A stretch of 64,000 nt of DNA. Origin: Deinococcus indicus. Lineage in GTDB: Bacteria > Deinococcota > Deinococci > Deinococcales > Deinococcaceae. The position numbers were made by a program, and so were the translations under genes. The stretch covers positions 1 through 64,000 of the forward strand of contig NZ_NHMK01000025.1 in the NCBI RefSeq assembly GCF_002198095.1, written 5' to 3'. The notes beneath the pieces are model-generated. The model ran no database searches, was not told where the DNA came from, and was given only the letters and a program-made list of their open reading frames with translations. This document shows positions 36,577-48,197 of this stretch, piece after piece. The first letter of the stretch is position 1; each line of letters opens with the position of its first letter.

Positions 36577-37641
36577 ATGTCCGTTCCTGCTCTTCCGGCC
36601 CTCCGTTCCCTGGTGACGGGTACGCCGCCGCACCTGACCGCGCAGTCCGACGTGCAGGCGGCGGCCCGCACCCTCTTTCCCCGCATGGCGGCCCGCCCCG
36701 GCCTGCTGGACGTGTTCGTCAATGCGCAGATCGACTCGCGGGCGCTGGCGCGCCCGCTGGAGTGGTACCTGACGCCTCGGGGCTTCGGGGAGAAGAACGC
36801 CGTCTTCATCGAGGAAGCCCGCGCCCTGACCCGCCGGCTGGCGGCGCAGGCCCTCGCGGAGGCGCAGGTGGCCCCGCAGGACGTGGACGCCGTGGTCGTC
36901 GTGAACACCAGCGGCCTGAGCACCCCCAGCCTGGACGCGGACCTGATCGGCGCGCTCGGCCTGAACCGTCACGCGGCCCGCGTGCCCGTCTGGGGGCTGG
37001 GCTGCGCGGGCGGCGCGGCCGGACTGGCCCGCGCGGCCGACCTGGTCCGCGCGGGGTTCCGGCGGGTACTGTTCGTGGCGGTGGAGCTGTGCAGCCTGAC
37101 GCTGGTGCGGGGCGACGAGTCCAGCAGTAACTTCGTGGGCACGGCCCTGTTCGCCGACGGGGGCGCGGCGCTCGTGCTGACCGCCCCGGACGTGCCGGGA
37201 CCGCCCGCGCTGGCGCACCTGCACGGCGCGTACTCCACCCTGATCGAGAACAGCGAGGACATCATGGGCTGGGACGTCGTGGACGACGGCCTGAAGGTCC
37301 GGTTCAGCCGAGACATTCCCACCCTGGTGCGCGGCATGATGCGCGGCAACGTGGAAGAAGCCCTGCGCGCGCACGGCTGGTCACGCGCGGACGTGGGGAC
37401 GTTCGTGGTGCATCCGGGCGGCGTGAAGGTCCTGGCCGCCTACGAGGAGGCGCTGTCCCTGCCGGCCGGGGCGCTGGATTCCAGTCGCCGGGTGCTGCGG
37501 CAGTACGGCAACATGAGCAGCGTGACCGTGCTGTTCGTCCTGGCCGGGGCGCTGCAGGACGGACAGCGGGGCCGCGCCCTGCTGAGCGCCATGGGACCGG
37601 GCTTCAGCGCCGAGCACGTCCTGCTGAGCTTCCCAGGCTGA
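36577..37641 (+). CDS. Type III polyketide synthase (chalcone/stilbene-synthase family)
   Basis: 354 residues from ATG 36577. The thiolase-fold catalytic triad is complete: C143 (in [12 protein letters not shown]), H279 (FVVHPGG) and N312 (QYGNMSS). It condenses malonyl-CoA onto an acyl-CoA starter to form pyrones or resorcinols; starter and product cannot be told. A CAGAAT -10-like box ends 6 nt before the ATG, without SD. With the nitroreductase and AKR genes it may form a small natural-product group. Confidence 0.92.
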   Translation: MSVPALPALRSLVTGTPPHLTAQSDVQAAARTLFPRMAARPGLLDVFVNAQIDSRALARPLEWYLTPRGFGEKNAVFIEEARALTRRLAAQALAEAQVAPQDVDAVVVVNTSGLSTPSLDADLIGALGLNRHAARVPVWGLGCAGGAAGLARAADLVRAGFRRVLFVAVELCSLTLVRGDESSSNFVGTALFADGGAALVLTAPDVPGPPALAHLHGAYSTLIENSEDIMGWDVVDDGLKVRFSRDIPTLVRGMMRGNVEEALRAHGWSRADVGTFVVHPGGVKVLAAYEEALSLPAGALDSSRRVLRQYGNMSSVTVLFVLAGALQDGQRGRALLSAMGPGFSAEHVLLSFPG

Positions 37642-37700
37642 CGGCAGGCGGGGGCCGACCTCCACCGGAGAACGGCCCCGCGGCTGCGTCGGCGGGAGGA

Positions 37701-37861
37701 TCATACGGACTCCGATTGAATGGGCTGTAAAGCCCGTTCAATCCGAGCGAAGCGACTCGTAGAGCTGCTCCGCAGAGTGGGAGCAACACGGGTTCCGGAC
37801 GTGGAGCTGGCAGGGGCGGTGAAGTTCCGGATTGTCGGCGAAATAAACGGAATCCGTATCA
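37701..37861 (-). repeat. Miniature inverted-repeat element, full copy C (reverse orientation)
   Basis: A 155-bp element (37704-37858) flanked by matching TCA triplets (37701-37703 and 37859-37861), a likely 3-bp TNA target duplication. In reverse complement it aligns along almost its full length with copy B. The right-hand TCA is the complement of the TGA stop of the small disordered-protein gene. Confidence 0.85.
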
Positions 37862-38188
37862 GCTGCCCTCGTTGCCGTCCACGGTCCTGTCGGGGTGGGT
37901 GGCGGCGCCGCTGGCGGGCAGGCCGTCCTTCATGCCGCCGTAGGTGCTGGGGTTGGCGTCCTGGCCGGTGTTGTCGGCGGCGCGGGGGTCGGTGGTGCTG
38001 CTGACCTGCCCGGCCGGCGAGGTGCTGTCACCGGCGTCCGCGTTCGCGTCGCTGACGCCCGTGTACTGGCCCTCGGTGGCGGCGTCGCCGGCGTTCTTGG
38101 GCGTGCCGGTGTTCCACTGCCCCTGATCGTTGATGGTGTCCTGCGAGACGTTGGCGTTCGCCTGACCGTTCGGGTTGCCTTCTCCCAT
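37859..38188 (-). CDS. Small hydrophilic, probably disordered protein
   Basis: 109 residues from ATG 38188 with a good SD (AGGAGG, 8 nt away). It is almost entirely Gly, Asn, Asp, Thr, Ser, Ala, Gln and Pro with no hydrophobic core, one Trp and very few Lys/Arg, so it should be acidic and unstructured. It resembles hydrophilin-like stress proteins in composition only. No family recognised. The stop codon is at the edge of repeat copy C. Confidence 0.65.
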   Translation of the reverse strand: MGEGNPNGQANANVSQDTINDQGQWNTGTPKNAGDAATEGQYTGVSDANADAGDSTSPAGQVSSTTDPRAADNTGQDANPSTYGGMKDGLPASGAATHPDRTVDGNEGS

Positions 38189-38307
38189 GTCGTGCCTCCT
38201 GGTGCCCGCTGCCGGGCGACGTGCGTGTGGTGCCTTCCAGGGTAAGCGGCGTGTGCGGGCGGCCGGGTGGGGGAGACTTCACGCGCCCTTGGGACCTGCC
38301 CGCCGCG

Positions 38308-40224
38308 CTACAGCCGGCGGCCCAGCAGGCGCAGGCCCATGAACACCACGAACACCGTGCCGCCCTCGTGCGCGATGACGCCCAGCGGGAGCGGCACCTT
38401 GCCCGCCACGGCGAGCGGCGCGACGATCAGGATCACCCCGAACGCGAACAGCAGGTTCGTGATCACGGTGCGCCGCGCGTCGCGGGCCAGCCGGACGGCG
38501 CCCGCCAGTTTCCCGAGGTCGCTGCGCATCAGGACCACGTCCGCGCTCTCGATGGCGACGTCCGTGCCCGAGGCGACCGCCACGCCCAGGTCCGCGCGGG
38601 CCAGGGCGGGCGCGTCGTTCACGCCGTCCCCGACCATGGCGACCGGGCCGGGCAGCTCGCCGATCAGGCGCAGCTTGTCCTCGGGCAGCAGACCCGCGCG
38701 GTACTCGCTCAGGCCCACCTCGGCGGCGACGCTGCGGGCCACCTCCTCGCGGTCCCCGGTCAGCATGACGCGGTGCGTGACGCCGCTGGCCTTCAGGGCG
38801 TCCAGCGCGGGGCGGATGTCGGGCCGCAGGGCGTCCGCGACGCCCATCACGCCCAGCACCTGCCCGCCGACGCCCACGATCACGCTGCTGCTGCCGCGCG
38901 CGCCCAGCTCACTCAGGGCCGCTTGCTGCGCGGCGTCCAGTCTTGCACCCTGCCGGTCCGCGAGGCGGACGTTCCCCGCCCACGCGACCTGCCCGTCCGG
39001 CAGGCGCGCCTCGATGCCGTGACCGGGAATCGCCTGCGCGTCCGTGACGGCCTGCGGGGTCACGCCACGTTCCTGGGCGGCCGTGACGATGGCCTGCGCG
39101 ATGGGGTGCTCGCTGTGCGCCTCCAGTCCGGCGGCCAGGGCCAGCGTGGCCTGCTCGTCGTCCGCGACGACGCCGCCCAGCGTCATGCGCGCCTGGGTCA
39201 GCGTGCCGGTCTTGTCGAACGCGACGGTCCCCACGCCCGCCAGGGCTTCCACGGCGGCGCTGCTCTTGAACAGCACCCCGGCGCGCGCGGCGGCCGCCAT
39301 GGCCGAGAGCATCACGGCCGGGGTGCTGATCACGACCGCGCAGGGACTGGCGACCACCATGAACGTCATGGCGCGGTACCACGCGTCGTCCACGTTCAGG
39401 CCGAAGCCGAAGCGCAGCAGGGCGTACACGGCAGGCACGGCCAGCAGGACCGTCATGGCGTACGGGCTCTCCCAGCGTTCGGTCAGGCTCTCGGTGCGGC
39501 TCTTCTGCGTCTGCGCCTGCTCCATCAGCGTGACCAGCCGCGCCAGGGTGCTCTCGCCGGCGGGGCGCAGCACCTCGGCCTGCACGCTGCCGTTCAGGTT
39601 CACGGTGCCGGACGCCAGCTCCGCGCCCGGCGCCTTGTCCACCGGGGCGCTCTCGCCCGTGATGGGGCTCTCGTCCACGCTCGTCTGCCCCCGTACGATC
39701 CGCGCGTCGGCGGCGACCCGCTCGCCGGGCCGCACGATCAGCAGGTCCCCGATGCGGATGTCGCCCAGTTCGCACCATTTCTCCTGCCCGCCGCGCAGCA
39801 CGGTCGCGCCCTCCGGGTTCAGGTTCATCAGGGCCTGGACGGCGCTGGACGTGCGGCCCATCGCCCAGTCCTGCAGGGTGTTGCTCAGGCTGAACAGAAA
39901 GAGGAGGATCGCGCCGTCTGCCGCCTGCCCGATGCTCGCCGCGCCCAGGGCCGCGAGGACCATCAGCAGGTCCACGTCCAGCTTGCGTTCCACGAACAGC
40001 GAGTGCAGCGCCTCGCGCCCGGCGGGAATGCCGCCCGCCAGGAACGCCGTGACGTACCCCGCCCACTGCAGGGCCGGGAGGTGCAGGAGGTACTGCCCGG
40101 TCAGGCCCACGAGCAGGCCAGCCAGGGTCAGGGCAGTGAGGATGACGGCGCGGCGCAGCTCCGGCGACATCGTGAAGCGCGGCTCTCGGCGGTCGCGCGG
40201 GGTGGTGAGGGTCTGGGTGGTCAC
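38308..40224 (-). CDS. P1B-type heavy-metal ATPase (SPC motif)
   Basis: 638 residues from GTG 40224 with GGAGG 6 nt upstream; a longer open frame upstream covers the promoter. No N-terminal metal-binding CxxC domain is present. Core motifs are TGES, the metal-site SPC in VVASPCAVVIS, the phosphorylation site DKTGTLT and GDGVNDAPAL. The SPC motif is typical of the P1B-4 group (cobalt/zinc-type exporters). Metal is inferred. AT-rich direct repeats upstream may bind a metal-responsive regulator. Confidence 0.9.
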   Translation of the reverse strand: MTTQTLTTPRDRREPRFTMSPELRRAVILTALTLAGLLVGLTGQYLLHLPALQWAGYVTAFLAGGIPAGREALHSLFVERKLDVDLLMVLAALGAASIGQAADGAILLFLFSLSNTLQDWAMGRTSSAVQALMNLNPEGATVLRGGQEKWCELGDIRIGDLLIVRPGERVAADARIVRGQTSVDESPITGESAPVDKAPGAELASGTVNLNGSVQAEVLRPAGESTLARLVTLMEQAQTQKSRTESLTERWESPYAMTVLLAVPAVYALLRFGFGLNVDDAWYRAMTFMVVASPCAVVISTPAVMLSAMAAAARAGVLFKSSAAVEALAGVGTVAFDKTGTLTQARMTLGGVVADDEQATLALAAGLEAHSEHPIAQAIVTAAQERGVTPQAVTDAQAIPGHGIEARLPDGQVAWAGNVRLADRQGARLDAAQQAALSELGARGSSSVIVGVGGQVLGVMGVADALRPDIRPALDALKASGVTHRVMLTGDREEVARSVAAEVGLSEYRAGLLPEDKLRLIGELPGPVAMVGDGVNDAPALARADLGVAVASGTDVAIESADVVLMRSDLGKLAGAVRLARDARRTVITNLLFAFGVILIVAPLAVAGKVPLPLGVIAHEGGTVFVVFMGLRLLGRRL

Positions 40225-40262
40225 GGGGGGCCTCCGGGGTGGGGGAGAGGGGCGACCCTCCT

Positions 40263-40293
40263 TAATAGGAAGGATTCTCAATAAGAGGATTCT
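40263..40293 (-). promoter_or_regulatory. Direct-repeat operator upstream of the metal ATPase
   Basis: Two tandem units, TAATAGGAAGGATTCT (40263-40278) and CAATAAGAGGATTCT (40279-40293), in an AT-rich pocket of an otherwise GC-rich gap, about 40-70 bp before the GTG start. Likely a regulator site overlapping the promoter. Confidence 0.5.
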
Positions 40294-40422
40294 ACTCCCC
40301 CCGCCCCCCGAACTCAACGCAGAACACCCACCGGAATGCTCGGTAATCCCAGCCGCCCAACGGAGGAAGGCCGCCCCCTCCCACGCGGGAAGAAGGCGGC
40401 CCCCCGTCAGAGTGTCTGCCTG

Positions 40423-41901
40423 CTACTGCCCCTGCCCCATCGAGAAGCCCGGCACGCCGTCGAAGGTGTACAGGTGCTCGGTCTTGATGAAATCCAGCCC
40501 GCTGCCCAGCAGACCCGTCAGCAGCGCCACCACGTCCGCGTGCCGCACCGACCCGTCCCCGTCCGCCAGGAAACGGCAGCGCCAGTGGTCCGCGCGGAAC
40601 GTCTCCGGCTGCCCGCCCGGCCAGACCTTCACGCCCCGGTTCGTGATCATGTTCAGCCGCAGCCGCCCGGTCGCCAGCGCCTCCAGCCGCGCCGCCAGCA
40701 CCGCCGGATCACGGTCCGCCTCGGCCCACTCGAAGAACACATCCGTGCCCACCAGGGCCTTCACCACGTCCCGACGGTCCGGCTGCGGCGCGGGCGCCGG
40801 CAGCTGCCCCGGCCCCCGGCGCGCGGCGGGCAGCACCTGCGGCTCCTGCCCCAGCCGGGCGATCACGGCGTCCGCGAACCCGCGCGTCCCGACCCGCTCG
40901 CGGGTGTGTTCCCCCGCGATGTCGGCGGTGTGCACGCCATCCTCCAGGGCGCGCAGCCACGCGTTCTGCACCCGCATCGCCACGTCGTGCTGCCCCAGGT
41001 GCCCCAGCATCATGACCGCCGCCTGCAGCAGCCCGCCGGGGTTCGCGACGTTCTGCCCGGCGATGTCCGGCGCGCTGCCGTGAATCGCCTCGAACAGCGC
41101 GAAGCTCGGGCCGATGTTCGCACTGCCCGCCAGTCCCACCGAGCCCGTCACCTCGGCCGCTACGTCACTGATGATGTCCCCGTACAGGTTCAGGGTCACC
41201 ACGACGTCGTACCGTTCTGGGTGGGTCGCCAGCCGCGCCGTGCCGATGTCGATGATCTGGTGCTCCTGTTCGAGGTCCGGGTACTCGGCGCCGATCTCAC
41301 GGAACACCTGATGGAACAGGCCGTCCGTGAGCTTCATGATGTTGTCCTTGCTCAGCGCCGTCACCTTGCGCCGCCCGTGCGCGCGGGCGTACTCGAAGGC
41401 GTAGCGCACGATCCGCTCGCAGCCGTCCCGCGTGACGAGCTTCAGGCACTGCACGACCTCGCGCGTCTGGCGGTGCTCGATGCCGGCGTACAGGTCCTCC
41501 TCGTTCTCGCGGATGATCACCACGTCCGTCCCCGCGTGGTGGCTGGGCACGAACGGCGCGTAGGCGCGGCACGGGTGGACGTTCGCGTACAGGCCGAGCG
41601 TCTTGCGCAGCGTGACGTTCAGGCTCTTGTATCCGCCGCCCTGCGGGGTGGTGATGGGCGCCTTGAGCAGCACGCCCGCCGCACGCAGGGTGTCCCAGGT
41701 GTCCGGCGTGAAGCCGCTGGTGTGGCCCTCGCGGTACACGGCCTCGCCGATGCGGATCGGGACGGGCTGGATGCGCGCCCCGGCGGCAGCCAGGATCCGC
41801 AGGGTGGCGTCCATGATTTCGGGGCCGATGCCGTCCCCGTGGGCGACGGCGACGGTGGTGAGGGGGGTGGTGTGGGCAGGGTGCAGGGTGGGGTGCGTCA
41901 T
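40423..41901 (-). CDS. icd: Isocitrate dehydrogenase, Thermus-type long form
   Basis: 492 residues from ATG 41901, SD GGAGGAG. Beta-decarboxylating dehydrogenase motifs: [14 protein letters not shown], the substrate loop around [19 protein letters not shown], and [27 protein letters not shown] region. About 130 extra C-terminal residues (from [13 protein letters not shown]) match the extended Thermus IDH. It converts isocitrate to 2-oxoglutarate in the TCA cycle. Isopropylmalate dehydrogenase is less likely given length and motifs. Divergent from a winged-helix regulator. Confidence 0.88.
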   Translation of the reverse strand: MTHPTLHPAHTTPLTTVAVAHGDGIGPEIMDATLRILAAAGARIQPVPIRIGEAVYREGHTSGFTPDTWDTLRAAGVLLKAPITTPQGGGYKSLNVTLRKTLGLYANVHPCRAYAPFVPSHHAGTDVVIIRENEEDLYAGIEHRQTREVVQCLKLVTRDGCERIVRYAFEYARAHGRRKVTALSKDNIMKLTDGLFHQVFREIGAEYPDLEQEHQIIDIGTARLATHPERYDVVVTLNLYGDIISDVAAEVTGSVGLAGSANIGPSFALFEAIHGSAPDIAGQNVANPGGLLQAAVMMLGHLGQHDVAMRVQNAWLRALEDGVHTADIAGEHTRERVGTRGFADAVIARLGQEPQVLPAARRGPGQLPAPAPQPDRRDVVKALVGTDVFFEWAEADRDPAVLAARLEALATGRLRLNMITNRGVKVWPGGQPETFRADHWRCRFLADGDGSVRHADVVALLTGLLGSGLDFIKTEHLYTFDGVPGFSMGQGQ

Positions 41902-41973
41902 GACTCCTCCAGAAGAGCGAAATCTAATACGCGAAAAGTATGTCGTATATCATGTGCTAAGGTCAAGCCACCC
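41902..41973. promoter_or_regulatory. Divergent promoter region between icd and a regulator
   Basis: 72 bp, AT-rich centre. ATAC (41927-41930) and GTAT (41938-41941, repeated at 41945-41948) form an interrupted dyad. Minus-strand TATTAG could be the icd -10; TAAGGT (41960-41965 area) could serve the regulator. Confidence 0.35.
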
Positions 41974-42252
41974 ATGACCACGCCCGCCCCGTGGACCTTC
42001 CTCACCAACCACACCCACGTCCTGCTGTGCCTCCAGCAGCACCCCGGCGACACCCTCCGCGAAGTCGCCCTGCGCGTCGGCATCACCGAACGCGCCGTAC
42101 AACGCATCGTCCGCGACCTCGAAGACGCCGGCGTCCTCACCCGCGAACGCCAGGGCCGCCGCAACACCTACCGCATCCAGCCCAGCACCCCCCTGCGCCA
42201 CCCCCTCGAAGCGCATCACACCGTCGGCGAACTCCTCGACCTGCTGCGCTAG
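41974..42252 (+). CDS. Winged-helix transcriptional regulator
   Basis: 92 residues from ATG 41974; a longer reading of this frame runs through icd antisense and is rejected. A MarR/ArsR-like winged helix: [43 protein letters not shown] gives recognition helix and wing. The rest is a short helical tail for dimerisation. No metal or ligand motif. Its divergence from icd suggests it may control icd or itself through the shared 72-bp region. Confidence 0.8.
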   Translation: MTTPAPWTFLTNHTHVLLCLQQHPGDTLREVALRVGITERAVQRIVRDLEDAGVLTRERQGRRNTYRIQPSTPLRHPLEAHHTVGELLDLLR

Positions 42253-42312
42253 GCAGGGGAGGCGCTGAAGACTGAACCCAGTCCAATGACAGGCCGGGAC
42301 CATCCACCGTCC

Positions 42313-42318
42313 TACAAT
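42313..42318 (+). promoter_or_regulatory. -10 box of the acyltransferase gene
   Basis: TACAAT, exactly 6 nt before ATG 42325, with no SD; a clear leaderless arrangement. Confidence 0.5.
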
Positions 42319-42324
42319 CCCGCC

Positions 42325-43014
42325 ATGAGTCAAGAGAGCACGACCCAGTCCCGCCGCCTCGCCATCATCGGAACAGGTGGACTCGCCCGAGAACTGCATG
42401 AACTCGTGGAGGACATCAATGCCGCAGGCACCACCACCACCTGGGAGATCGCGGGCTGGCTGGACGGCAACGCCGCCACGCACGGCACAACGGTCCACGA
42501 CCTTCCCGTCCTGGGTGACGTTGACTGGCTCCAGGCCAACCCCGACGTGTATGTCACCGTAGGTATCGGCGCTCCCCCCACGCGTCGGCGTGTGGTAGAG
42601 CGCCTCCGAGGACTGGGGCACACGCGGTTCGCCACCCTGATCCACCCCACTGCCGTCATCGGACGCCGTGTCGAGATCGGTGAGGGTACCGTCATCTGCG
42701 CAAACGTCACGACGACCACCGACTACCGCATCGGACAGCACGTCCTGATCAACATCATGGCCACCGTCGCTCACGACGACGATCTGCACGACTTCGTGAC
42801 CATCGCCCCCAGCGCCGTGATCAGCGGGAACGTTACCATCGGCGAGGGCACCGACCTGGGCACGAACGCCACCGTGAACCAGGGCGTCGAGATCGGGGCC
42901 TGGACCATCGTCGGCTCGGGGGCCGTCGTCACGAAATCCCTCCCCGCCAACTGCACCGCCGTGGGTGCCCCGGCCAAACCCATCAAGGAACGCCCGGAGG
43001 GCTGGCACCTCTGA
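42325..43014 (+). CDS. NeuD/PglD-type sugar O-acyltransferase
   Basis: 229 residues from ATG 42325. An N-terminal Rossmann-like part (LAIIGTGGLARELHELVED) is followed by left-handed beta-helix hexapeptide repeats (VIGRRVEIGEGTVICANVTTTT, VISGNVTIGEGTDLG). The catalytic histidine is probably in VAHDDDLHDF. Family members acetylate nucleotide sugars for surface glycans (PglD, NeuD). No glycan genes are adjacent, so the acceptor is unknown. Followed by a convergent membrane-protein gene. Confidence 0.88.
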   Translation: MSQESTTQSRRLAIIGTGGLARELHELVEDINAAGTTTTWEIAGWLDGNAATHGTTVHDLPVLGDVDWLQANPDVYVTVGIGAPPTRRRVVERLRGLGHTRFATLIHPTAVIGRRVEIGEGTVICANVTTTTDYRIGQHVLINIMATVAHDDDLHDFVTIAPSAVISGNVTIGEGTDLGTNATVNQGVEIGAWTIVGSGAVVTKSLPANCTAVGAPAKPIKERPEGWHL

Positions 43015-43099
43015 CCGGGACGCAGGGTGTGCTGTCAGCCTCAGCGTGGACCTGAACCCCACTGGTCCTCTCCCCTCAGCCGGGCCGCGCCACCAGCCC

Positions 43100-43492
43100 T
43101 CACGACCGCTTCTGCTCCTGCGCCTCGGCCTGCATCTCCAGCATCACCAGCGCGACCAGGGGCAGCGCAACCGGCTGCACAATCGCCCGTACGAAGCCCA
43201 GCTGCCCAGCGACGGTCTGCCGCTCACTGCCCGCCTCGGCCATCAGTCGCAGGAACCACCCGGTCACACGACCAGAATTCAGAGGCCGCGCACCCCAGCC
43301 GAGCAACACCGCCTCACCCGTACAGACCGCGCAGCCGATCAGCAACGTCAGTGCCAGCAGCCAGAACGGGATCGCCAGATACGGGTAATCGGTCGCCATG
43401 ACAGCGCCAAAAAGCGACATGAACGCCAGCGTCGCGCCACTGTAGAACAGCGTGAACAACACGCCCAGAGTGATCAGAAGATTGCGCCACAT
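43100..43492 (-). CDS. Small membrane protein of unknown function
   Basis: 130 residues from ATG 43492. Two membrane helices near the N-terminus (NLLITLGVLFTLFYSGATLAF and FWLLALTLLIGCAVC) and a third near the end (IVQPVALPLVALVML). A TACACT -10 lies 6 nt before the ATG, supporting this start. Its first 179 bp overlap the reading frame of the DinB-PDZ gene on the same strand, which is more likely to be over-extended than this one. No family recognised. Confidence 0.65.
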   Translation of the reverse strand: MWRNLLITLGVLFTLFYSGATLAFMSLFGAVMATDYPYLAIPFWLLALTLLIGCAVCTGEAVLLGWGARPLNSGRVTGWFLRLMAEAGSERQTVAGQLGFVRAIVQPVALPLVALVMLEMQAEAQEQKRS

Positions 43493-44321
43493 GGCCGAAG
43501 TGTAGGCAGGAATGCCCCGGTGGACGTCCGCACATGGGGAAACTCAGCCGGGCCACCCGCGTCACGGTCAGGTCCAGCTCTCCGAAGTCCCGGCGCACGC
43601 GGTAGGTGCTGCTGATACCCGGCGCGGCGCCCAGCCGCAGTTCGTGGAACAGTGTGTCGCGCACGTCCACCCCGTCGATGGCGACGATCTCATCCCCGCC
43701 GCGCAGGCCTGCCTGTTCGGCCGGGCTGCCCTCATGCACCATGCGGCAGCGCACGCCGAGCCCGTCCCGCAGCGGCTCCAGCCACGCGCCGGTCGTTCCC
43801 AGCCCCTGGTGACCCGGCTGGTGCCGACGCAGCAGGCGCAGCTGCCCACGGTGGTTGATCTCGTCCTCGAAGACGTGGAACCACATAAAGTGCCGGTTGC
43901 CTGTATCCCCCCACAGCGGCAGCGGTTCGTCCAGCCACGCGTCGTCCCGCGCGGCGAGCAGGGCCAGCGTCCCGGCGCGCACCTGTGCCAGTGCCTCCAG
44001 GTAGTGCCGCAGGGGCCGCCCCCGGATCTCGGCGCGGCCCTGCTGGCCGAGGTTCAGGCCCGGCCAGTGGTGGGCTTCCAGCGCGCCGTCCGGGTCCGGG
44101 TGCCCGTCACTGATCAGCTGGTAGATGCGTTCCACGGCCGCCATGTGGGCCAGCAGCATTCCGGCGCTGTTGGCGTGCCCGTCCGGGATCAGGTCCAGTT
44201 CCTCCGGCGTCCAGCCCTGCACGGCCTCCAGTGTCGTCTCGCGCGCGTAGGTCATCATGCCGACCAGTCGGGCGATCATGGGCGTGAAACCGGACTGGTC
44301 GGTCAGCAGGGTGGAAGGCAT
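43314..44321 (-). CDS. DinB-family protein with a C-terminal PDZ domain, probably frameshifted at its end
   Basis: 335 codons from ATG 44321. Residues about 10-165 form a DinB/YfiT-like four-helix bundle with histidines for a metal (LLAHMAAVERIY, FEDEINHRGQ). Residues about 180-255 form a PDZ domain (VRCRMVHEGSPAEQAGLRGGDEIVAIDGV). The last about 75 residues are Arg/His/Cys/Trp-rich, overlap the next gene, and read like an out-of-frame tail, so the true end is probably near 43550. DinB proteins may be thiol-dependent transferases; substrate unknown. Confidence 0.75.
   Translation of the reverse strand: MPSTLLTDQSGFTPMIARLVGMMTYARETTLEAVQGWTPEELDLIPDGHANSAGMLLAHMAAVERIYQLISDGHPDPDGALEAHHWPGLNLGQQGRAEIRGRPLRHYLEALAQVRAGTLALLAARDDAWLDEPLPLWGDTGNRHFMWFHVFEDEINHRGQLRLLRRHQPGHQGLGTTGAWLEPLRDGLGVRCRMVHEGSPAEQAGLRGGDEIVAIDGVDVRDTLFHELRLGAAPGISSTYRVRRDFGELDLTVTRVARLSFPMCGRPPGHSCLHFGHVAQSSDHSGRVVHAVLQWRDAGVHVAFWRCHGDRLPVSGDPVLAAGTDVADRLRGLYG
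43499..43504 (-). promoter_or_regulatory. -10 box of the small membrane protein gene
   Basis: TACACT on the minus strand, 6 nt before ATG 43492. It lies inside the upstream DinB-PDZ frame. Confidence 0.45.
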
Positions 44322-44327
44322 GCCCGC

Positions 44328-44333
44328 AGCATA
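44328..44333 (-). promoter_or_regulatory. -10 box of the DinB-PDZ gene
   Basis: TATGCT on the minus strand, 6 nt before ATG 44321; no SD. Confidence 0.45.
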
Positions 44334-44353
44334 CGGGCCGCCTCCGCGCGGCG

Positions 44354-45211
44354 TTACTTCAGTTCGGCGGCGAGGTTCAGCACGGCCTTCTTCAGGGTGA
44401 CGGCCCCGGCCCCGGCAGAGAGGACCTCGCCGGTGCCCCCGTCCACGATGCGGGCGACGGCACGCGCGGCGCCGCTGCCGTCGGGTTCCACGGTGATTTC
44501 CAGCCGCTGCCCGTGGCTCAGGTTCTGCGCGGCGGTGTTCAGCACCCAGTCGGCCCAGTTGATCTTCTCGGCCTGCGGGGCGTTCGCTTTCGCCTCCTGC
44601 TTCTCGCGGTACGCCTGGGTCTTCTGGTCCACGTGCGTGCGGATGACCTCGAAGCGTTCGGGGTTGCTCAGGGTGTCGAAGGGCACCTCGTCACCGCTGT
44701 CGGGGTGGTGGACGAGTGCGTCGGGCTGCATCTTCTTCACGACGCTGGCCATGATGCGGACCTCGGCGGCGGGCACGTCCCAGGGCAGGTCGGCCTCGCC
44801 GTCCACCTCGCCCTCCGCTTCGGGCTGGGTGTCGGGCGCGGCGGCCTCGACGAGGCGGGCGATCACGCGCTGCTGTTCGGGTTCCAGTTCCTCGATGACC
44901 TTCGCGGCGGCGCGGTACGAGCGGGCCTGCGCCTCGTTCTTCGGCTGGATGCCCAGCGGTTCCAGCACCCTGGCCACGTCCGCCGCGTCGATCAGGCGTC
45001 CGGCCTGCGGGGCGGTGAAGCCCCAGCGGTCCTGCAGGTACGCCTCGAAGGAGTCGTGCGTGGCGAGGAAGAATTCGTTGTCGCGGATCTCGGACAGGGC
45101 CTGTCCGGTCCGTCGGAAGTCGCGCAGGCCGTCGCGGACGGTCTGTTCCAGCGAAGAGAGGCGGGCACGTTCGTGCGGTTGAAGCTGGGTGGGGGGGGTG
45201 GCGTCGCTCAT
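44354..45211 (-). CDS. Conserved-looking protein of unknown function
   Basis: 285 residues from ATG 45211, SD GAGG 9 nt upstream; the open frame extends 49 codons further but without an SD. The N-terminal third has a pattern seen in phage and plasmid DNA-associated proteins (LRDFRRTGQALSEIRDNEFF then YLQDRWGFTAPQAGRLIDAA), helical and possibly HTH-like. A charged acidic middle (EAEGEVDGEADLPWD) leads to a beta-rich end. Function unknown; DNA binding is a guess. It diverges from aconitase. Confidence 0.65.
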   Translation of the reverse strand: MSDATPPTQLQPHERARLSSLEQTVRDGLRDFRRTGQALSEIRDNEFFLATHDSFEAYLQDRWGFTAPQAGRLIDAADVARVLEPLGIQPKNEAQARSYRAAAKVIEELEPEQQRVIARLVEAAAPDTQPEAEGEVDGEADLPWDVPAAEVRIMASVVKKMQPDALVHHPDSGDEVPFDTLSNPERFEVIRTHVDQKTQAYREKQEAKANAPQAEKINWADWVLNTAAQNLSHGQRLEITVEPDGSGAARAVARIVDGGTGEVLSAGAGAVTLKKAVLNLAAELK

Positions 45212-45366
45212 GCAGGGGAACCTCGCAGGGGGGGAGAATGCCCGTGAACGATACCAGAGCCGTCCCCTGCCGGACGCCTCCGCACAGGAGCTGTTGTCCC
45301 TGTAGGGGTAACGACTCTGGAAGCTGCGTGCCTGCCCCGGTAACGCCCACTCAGACACCCTTCACG

Positions 45367-45372
45367 TATGAT
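45367..45372 (+). promoter_or_regulatory. -10 box of the aconitase gene
   Basis: TATGAT at 45367-45372. Downstream, hairpin GCCCG-GAAA-CGGGC (45382-45395), with a GNRA tetraloop, ends one nucleotide before the SD AAGGAGGA. The rest of the 198-bp gap shows no gene. Confidence 0.45.
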
Positions 45373-45409
45373 GGAAGTACCGCCCGGAAACGGGCAAGGA
45401 GGAACACAC

Positions 45410-48121
<2,712 letters not shown>

Positions 48122-48140
48122 GCCTGACCTGAAGTGAACG

Positions 48141-48168
48141 AGCCCCGCCCGGTTTCCTGGGCGGGGCT
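48141..48168 (+). terminator. Terminator-like hairpin after acnA
   Basis: AGCCCCGCCC (48141-48150) pairs with GGGCGGGGCT (48159-48168), 10-bp perfect stem, 8-nt loop. No T-tract on the plus strand. It may serve both convergent genes. Confidence 0.55.
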
Positions 48169-48197
48169 CACGCTATGGCGGAGGGGGTGACCCGGCG

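Noticed and set aside
38189..38307. Possible small gene between the disordered protein and the metal ATPase
   Set aside because: 119 bp without a start, SD and stop combination giving a credible product.
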